Origin: Mycolicibacterium sp. MU0050
GTDB lineage: Bacteria > Actinomycetota > Actinomycetes > Mycobacteriales > Mycobacteriaceae
Length of the DNA: 64,000 nucleotides
Assembly (NCBI RefSeq): GCF_963378085.1
Contig: NZ_OY726395.1
Coordinates: 2,480,001 to 2,544,000 of the forward strand
Direction: 5' to 3'
Both the position numbers and the translations under genes were made by a program. This document shows positions 60,252 through 64,000 of the stretch, in pieces. Numbering within the stretch: position 1 is the first letter of the stretch; each line of letters starts with the position of its first letter. Under the pieces are notes generated by a model. That model did no database searches and was not told where the DNA came from. It saw only the letters and a program-made list of their open reading frames with translations.

Positions 60252-62240
60252 TCAGCGGTTGCGGTTCCACTCCAGCCAGCCGACCCCGGTGCGGCCGTCG
60301 GCGGTGGTGATCTTGGCCCACGCCCGCGGGAAGTGGCTGACCCGGCCGTCGAGGGATTCCAGCCGGACCGGCGCGTGGGCGACCACCTCGGCGGTGGCCA
60401 CCAGGTCGGTGGGCTGCAGGGTCAGCTCGGTCGACACGGGCAGGTCGTCGGGCGCGAACACCTCCTCGGCGCGGACGGACTGCAACTCGGTCAACTCGCC
60501 ATCGCGCTGGGCATAACCGATGCCGATCGGCGGCATACCCTCGATCCGCAGGTCGACGCCGTGCAGGTGGGTCCCGTCGTCGAGGTGCAGGGCACTCCAC
60601 ACCCACTCCATGCTCCACCAGTCGCGCACACCCCAGGAATGGTCGCGCTGGCCGGGGACGCCCGAAATGGGGTAGGACTTCTCCCCCACGGTGACGGTTC
60701 CGCTGACCGTGCAAGGGATCTCGTAGCGGGGTGTGATGCGGTACTGGTACGGCGTACCGACGGTGGTCCACACCAGATCCATCGTCACCTCGACGGGCTC
60801 CCCCGTCTCGCCGCGCAGCAACGCAGCCGGGTCGTCGTAGGACTGGCCCCGTCCGGAGGCGGTGACCCGGTAGGAGCGCATCGGCTCGAGCACTTCCTGG
60901 GTCAATGTGATGTCGGCGGTGCGCACGGCGAACGGTTCGGCCGGGACCGCGGCGCGGAAGTCGTTGAGGGCCACGGTCGGCATGTTCGGTCCGCACAGCA
61001 ACGCGTTTACCCAGGCGTGGTCCTCGTTGGGGTACAGGCCCAGCCGGATCCAGCCGCCGAGGTCCGCCGCCGCGTCCACGAAGTCGAAATACCAGCTTTC
61101 GTTCCACATCGGCTCGTCGGTGCGCTCGTGCGGGAACTCGTCGGAGTCGTTGGGCCGCAAGGGTTCCGGGGTTGACGGCTCGGGCAGGATCGCCAGCGCG
61201 TCGGTGTCGAGCACCTGGTCGCAGTGTCGGGCGAACATGGTCATGAACATCTCGTCGCCACGCTCGGTCTGGCCCACCAGCATCGACGAGACCACCGCCA
61301 TCATCACCCCGAAGAAGCTCTGCCGGCGGACCCCTTCGCGCACATCGGCTTCCCCGAGGGCCGAATCGGGTCCCAGCCCGTCCAGATAGGCGCGGATCAG
61401 CGCGTCGTAATGCTCGCGCCGCAGCTCGGTGGGCAGTGCGCAACCCAGGAAGTACGCGAGGTCGGTGAAGGCCGGGCCCCAGGTGACGGTCTGCCAGTCG
61501 ACGGCTGTGAGCGGCCGCTTGGCGCCCGCGGTACCGAAGAGCATGTTGTCCAGTCGATAGTCGCCGTGCACCAGGCCTTGCGGGCTGTCGGACTCCGCGG
61601 CCATGTACCCGTCGAAGCCGGCCACCAACCGGTCACAGATCATGCGCTGTTCATCGCTCATCCGTGCGGCGTAGCGATCGGTGAAGGCGGCATAGAGCGC
61701 GGCGAGCAGCGCCTGGTTCACCGGGGCCTCGCTGCGGTTGAGCCAGTCGGCGCCGGCCGGGGTGGTGTCACCGCGCAGGGAACCGTGAATGCGGCCGAGT
61801 TCGGCGACCGCGAGCAAGGCTTGTTCCACTGTGGCGCCGCGGATCTCGTCGCCGGGTTCGGCCGGCGCGGCGTCGTCGAGCACCAGGTCGAAGATGCCGG
61901 TCTCCGGGTCGAAGGCCGCGTGGTAGCACTGCGCGATGGGTCCGGTCAGCCGGGGTGCGATGTCGGTGTAGAACCGGACCTCACGTTCGTAGAGGCCGAG
62001 GTTGAGCCCGGTCTCCCGGCTCGTCGGCTCGCTGGCGGCGACCTTGAGGACCACCGATGCCGGCCCGGTCGAGCCGTCGGCGTAGGTCAGCGCCACCCGG
62101 TAGCACTCGCTCATCTGCCCGGTACCGATCCGCTCGGTGGTCCAGGATTCCACGGTGCCCGCGCCGAGTACCTCGGTCAGCCAGGCGGCGGTCAGGTCGG
62201 AGGGACGCTCGATTACGGCATCGTTGACAGGGTTCTGCAC
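60252..62240 (-). CDS. Kinase-like (APH fold) and AttH/CrtC-like domain fusion
   Basis: 662 residues, GTG start, -10-like TAGGTT 6 nt upstream, so probably leaderless. N-terminal about 1-365: APH/ecdysteroid-kinase-like fold with LVHGDYRLDNMLF (H-G-D-x-x-x-x-N, about 222-231) and AVDWQTVTWGP, where Gln stands in place of Glu of D-F-E. C-terminal about 370-662: WIRLGLYPNEDHAWVNALLCGPN, ISGVPGQRDHSWGVRDWWSMEWVWSALHLDDGTHLHGVDLR, typical of AttH/hydroxyneurosporene-synthase-like lipocalin-fold proteins that hydrate or bind terpenoids. Both parts look intact. Substrate unknown. Confidence 0.75.
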   Translation of the reverse strand: MQNPVNDAVIERPSDLTAAWLTEVLGAGTVESWTTERIGTGQMSECYRVALTYADGSTGPASVVLKVAASEPTSRETGLNLGLYEREVRFYTDIAPRLTGPIAQCYHAAFDPETGIFDLVLDDAAPAEPGDEIRGATVEQALLAVAELGRIHGSLRGDTTPAGADWLNRSEAPVNQALLAALYAAFTDRYAARMSDEQRMICDRLVAGFDGYMAAESDSPQGLVHGDYRLDNMLFGTAGAKRPLTAVDWQTVTWGPAFTDLAYFLGCALPTELRREHYDALIRAYLDGLGPDSALGEADVREGVRRQSFFGVMMAVVSSMLVGQTERGDEMFMTMFARHCDQVLDTDALAILPEPSTPEPLRPNDSDEFPHERTDEPMWNESWYFDFVDAAADLGGWIRLGLYPNEDHAWVNALLCGPNMPTVALNDFRAAVPAEPFAVRTADITLTQEVLEPMRSYRVTASGRGQSYDDPAALLRGETGEPVEVTMDLVWTTVGTPYQYRITPRYEIPCTVSGTVTVGEKSYPISGVPGQRDHSWGVRDWWSMEWVWSALHLDDGTHLHGVDLRIEGMPPIGIGYAQRDGELTELQSVRAEEVFAPDDLPVSTELTLQPTDLVATAEVVAHAPVRLESLDGRVSHFPRAWAKITTADGRTGVGWLEWNRNR

Positions 62241-62252
62241 GCCCTCAACCTA

Positions 62253-62264
62253 TGACAGGTGTCA
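62253..62264. promoter_or_regulatory. TGACA-GG-TGTCA palindrome at the fusion-gene promoter
   Basis: A 5-2-5 inverted repeat directly upstream of the -10-like TAGGTT (minus strand, 62252-62247) of the kinase/AttH-like gene. On the minus strand it includes TTGACA at 62265-62260. It may be an operator within the promoter. Confidence 0.35.
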
Positions 62265-62372
62265 AGTAGTCGGAGGACCCGGACCTCGCGTCGCGGCCGA
62301 CGCCCGGGGCGGCGGTCACTGCGCGGCGGGGTTGTGGGTGAAGATTCCCGCCCGCGAGCCTGATTTGGGCGC

Positions 62373-63878
62373 TCAGTTGGCCAGCGTGAAACCGGTCCAG
62401 GCGCTGCGGCGTTCGGGATGCGGATCGTATTCCAGCCGGGACCGTCGGTCGAACACCATCACCGCTCGCTCGGCCAGCGTGTATGCCGGCCAGCCCTCGC
62501 CCGGGTTCCCGGTCCGGGCGAACGTCCGCCAGCGGGACTGCACATCCCGGCTGACGCGCCGCGCGGCGCTGCGGTCACCGGCCAACGTCAACGCCGCGCC
62601 GAACCGGGTGCGGTAGATGTCGAACACTGCGAACAGCTCGGTGGCATGGGTGGCGCCCAGCCCGGACCAGTGCAGCGGCCGGGGCGCGTAGTCGTACCGG
62701 TAGACGTAGGTGGGCGCCGTCTCGGCGCGCGCCTCGGCGACCTGCCACGCCGCGGCGCCGAACGCGAAGTCGCCGCCGATGCGCACGCAGGCGTTGCGGG
62801 CCGGATAGTCCGGATACGCGTCGATGATCCGGTCCCGGGTGGCCGAGCCGGCGCCGCCCAGGACGGCCTCGACGGCGTGCTCGGTGGTGGGCAGCAGCTT
62901 GAGGAAGCGGGTGAACAGCTTGCCTTCGTCGGCGTTGGTCCCCACGATCAACGGGACCCCGGCGGCCCGCTTGGTGCGTATCGCCTCCATCGGTTCGATC
63001 GGCAGCAGGTCGTCGCCGTAGGTGGGCCCGGCCGGGAAGGCGCCCAGCATGTCCTCGGAGGTGGTGGCCAGCAGCCGTTCCATGGCGTTGACCAGATCTC
63101 GGGGCGCGGCATGCATCAGGGCGTGGCCGGCGTCGCTGCGCCGCGCCCCGATCAGGCCGATGAATCGTTCGGCGTAGCGCTCGGCGATCTCCGGCGAGGC
63201 GGTCATCCCGGCGGCCGGGCTCTCCGAGATGGCCTGGGAGAACAGTCCTTTGGCCGCCGGCACGGCAAGCAGGGTGATGACGGCCTGGGCGCCGGCGCTC
63301 TCCCCGAAGATCGTGACGTTGTCCGGGTCGCCGCCGAACGCGGCGACGTTGTCGCGCACCCACTGCAGGGCCAGCACCAGGTCCCGCAGGAACAGGTTGG
63401 AGTCGATCGGATGTTCGTCGGTCGACAGTGCCGACAGGTCCAGGCAGCCCAGCGCCCCCAACCGGTAGTTCACCGAGACGTAGACGCAGCCCTTGCGCGC
63501 CAACGCGGCCCCGTCGTAGATGGGAGTGGCCGAACTGCCCAGCGTGTAGGCGCCGCCGTGGATGAACACCATGACCGGCAGCGGGTGTTCGGCCGGCGCT
63601 TCCGGGGCGACGACGTTCAGCGTGAGGCAGTCCTCGCTCATCGGCTGGTACCGGCCGGGGCCGATCATGGTGTACATCCGCTGCTGCGGCGCGCAATTGG
63701 CGAAGGAGTGGCAGTGCCGGACGCCGCGCCACGGCCGCGCGGGTCGGGGCGCGCGGTACCGCAACGCCCCGACCGGCGGTTCGGCATAAGGAATCGAGCG
63801 CCAGCGATGGACGCCGTCGCGGGTGAAGCCTTCGACCAGACCGGCTTCGGTCGACACGCGGACGATGCGATCGTGCAT
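62373..63878 (-). CDS. Type-B carboxylesterase (LipT-like)
   Basis: 501 residues. Carboxylesterase type B marks: RSIPYAEPPVG, SEDCLTLNVVAP (the EDCLYLNV block), oxyanion HGGAY, nucleophile FGESAGAQ (Ser near 193) and GTNADEG with the acid residue. The His lies in GLGATHATELFAVF. Triad complete, no signal peptide seen. It hydrolyses esters; natural substrate unknown. Start ATG 63878; the gene ends 132 bp before the kinase/AttH-like gene on the same strand, and the gap carries a palindrome. Confidence 0.9.
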   Translation of the reverse strand: MHDRIVRVSTEAGLVEGFTRDGVHRWRSIPYAEPPVGALRYRAPRPARPWRGVRHCHSFANCAPQQRMYTMIGPGRYQPMSEDCLTLNVVAPEAPAEHPLPVMVFIHGGAYTLGSSATPIYDGAALARKGCVYVSVNYRLGALGCLDLSALSTDEHPIDSNLFLRDLVLALQWVRDNVAAFGGDPDNVTIFGESAGAQAVITLLAVPAAKGLFSQAISESPAAGMTASPEIAERYAERFIGLIGARRSDAGHALMHAAPRDLVNAMERLLATTSEDMLGAFPAGPTYGDDLLPIEPMEAIRTKRAAGVPLIVGTNADEGKLFTRFLKLLPTTEHAVEAVLGGAGSATRDRIIDAYPDYPARNACVRIGGDFAFGAAAWQVAEARAETAPTYVYRYDYAPRPLHWSGLGATHATELFAVFDIYRTRFGAALTLAGDRSAARRVSRDVQSRWRTFARTGNPGEGWPAYTLAERAVMVFDRRSRLEYDPHPERRSAWTGFTLAN

Positions 63879-63956
63879 GCCCCGACGGTAGTCGAAACGC
63901 CCGCACGCACTCGCGCCTGCGCGCCCTGGCGTGCCGATACAGCTAACGTGGCTGGC

Positions 63957-64000
63957 ATGCGGATTCCTGTGTTGGCCGCTGCATTGCTCCTCCTGGCGGG
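63957..64000 (+). CDS. Start of a secreted protein (cut by window end)
   Basis: Only 14 full codons are present, reading MRIPVLAAALLLLA, a typical signal-peptide start. TAACGT at 63944-63949 is 7 nt upstream, consistent with a leaderless transcript. Nothing can be said of the mature protein. Divergent from the carboxylesterase gene. Confidence 0.5.
   Translation, partial: MRIPVLAAALLLLA

Overview
The window reads as chromosomal DNA of a mycobacterium (Mycobacterium or Mycolicibacterium, most like an environmental or fast-growing species). The basis is the very high GC, the many GTG starts, and a family content typical of that group: wax-ester synthase/DGAT, Culp-type cutinase, FadD ligases, a MymA-like Baeyer-Villiger monooxygenase, several P450s with a [3Fe-4S] ferredoxin, many TetR regulators, a DUF732 secreted protein, SodA, and a nicotinamidase that aligns closely with M. 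tuberculosis PncA. No tRNA, rRNA, CRISPR array or complete insertion sequence was seen.

Layout. Positions 1-3164 hold the start of a secreted CocE-type hydrolase, a small SdpI-like membrane protein and two gene-poor stretches. Positions 3165-12019 form a MymA-like lipid locus: alpha/beta hydrolase, WS/DGAT and cutinase on the plus strand, then a minus-strand operon of Baeyer-Villiger monooxygenase, alpha/beta hydrolase and FadD, divergent from a PucR/CdaR-type regulator. A luciferase-like pseudogene with a large internal deletion, a 3-hydroxyacyl-CoA dehydrogenase and a CAP-domain secreted protein follow. Positions 14197-28334 look like one catabolic or tailoring cluster: P450 with ferredoxin and VOC protein, a second P450, an SDR, a TetR repressor, and a run of eight tightly packed plus-strand genes (two amidohydrolases, PhyH-like dioxygenase, VOC, acyl-CoA ligase, crotonase, SDR, third P450). 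A strong hairpin closes it at 28341-28372.

Positions 28402-46643 are mixed housekeeping and accessory genes: an NTF2-like protein, TspO, a baeRF-like protein, an epimerase, DUF309, two MFS carriers, a DUF732 protein, a phosphotransferase, an HTTM-like membrane protein, sodA behind five tandem octamers, a signalling cassette (SpoIIE-phosphatase response regulator, CHASE3 histidine kinase, Rcp1-like response regulator), an F420-type oxidoreductase, a TetR/acyl-CoA dehydrogenase pair with a repeated operator, and a thioesterase beside a remnant of a D-2-hydroxyacid dehydrogenase.

Positions 46645-64000 contain a thioesterase, a polyamine ABC importer (A-D-B-C order), an NTF2-like gene and pncA, then a compact unit (GT4 glycosyltransferase, methyltransferase, alpha/alpha-toroid protein, second methyltransferase, TetR). 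Two near-identical palindromes, one before the glycosyltransferase and one over the tetR start, suggest a single TetR-controlled glycoconjugate pathway. A DoxX-like protein with 11-residue repeats, an RDD protein, a SCO6745-type protein, a kinase-like/AttH-like fusion, a type-B carboxylesterase and the first codons of a secreted protein complete the window.
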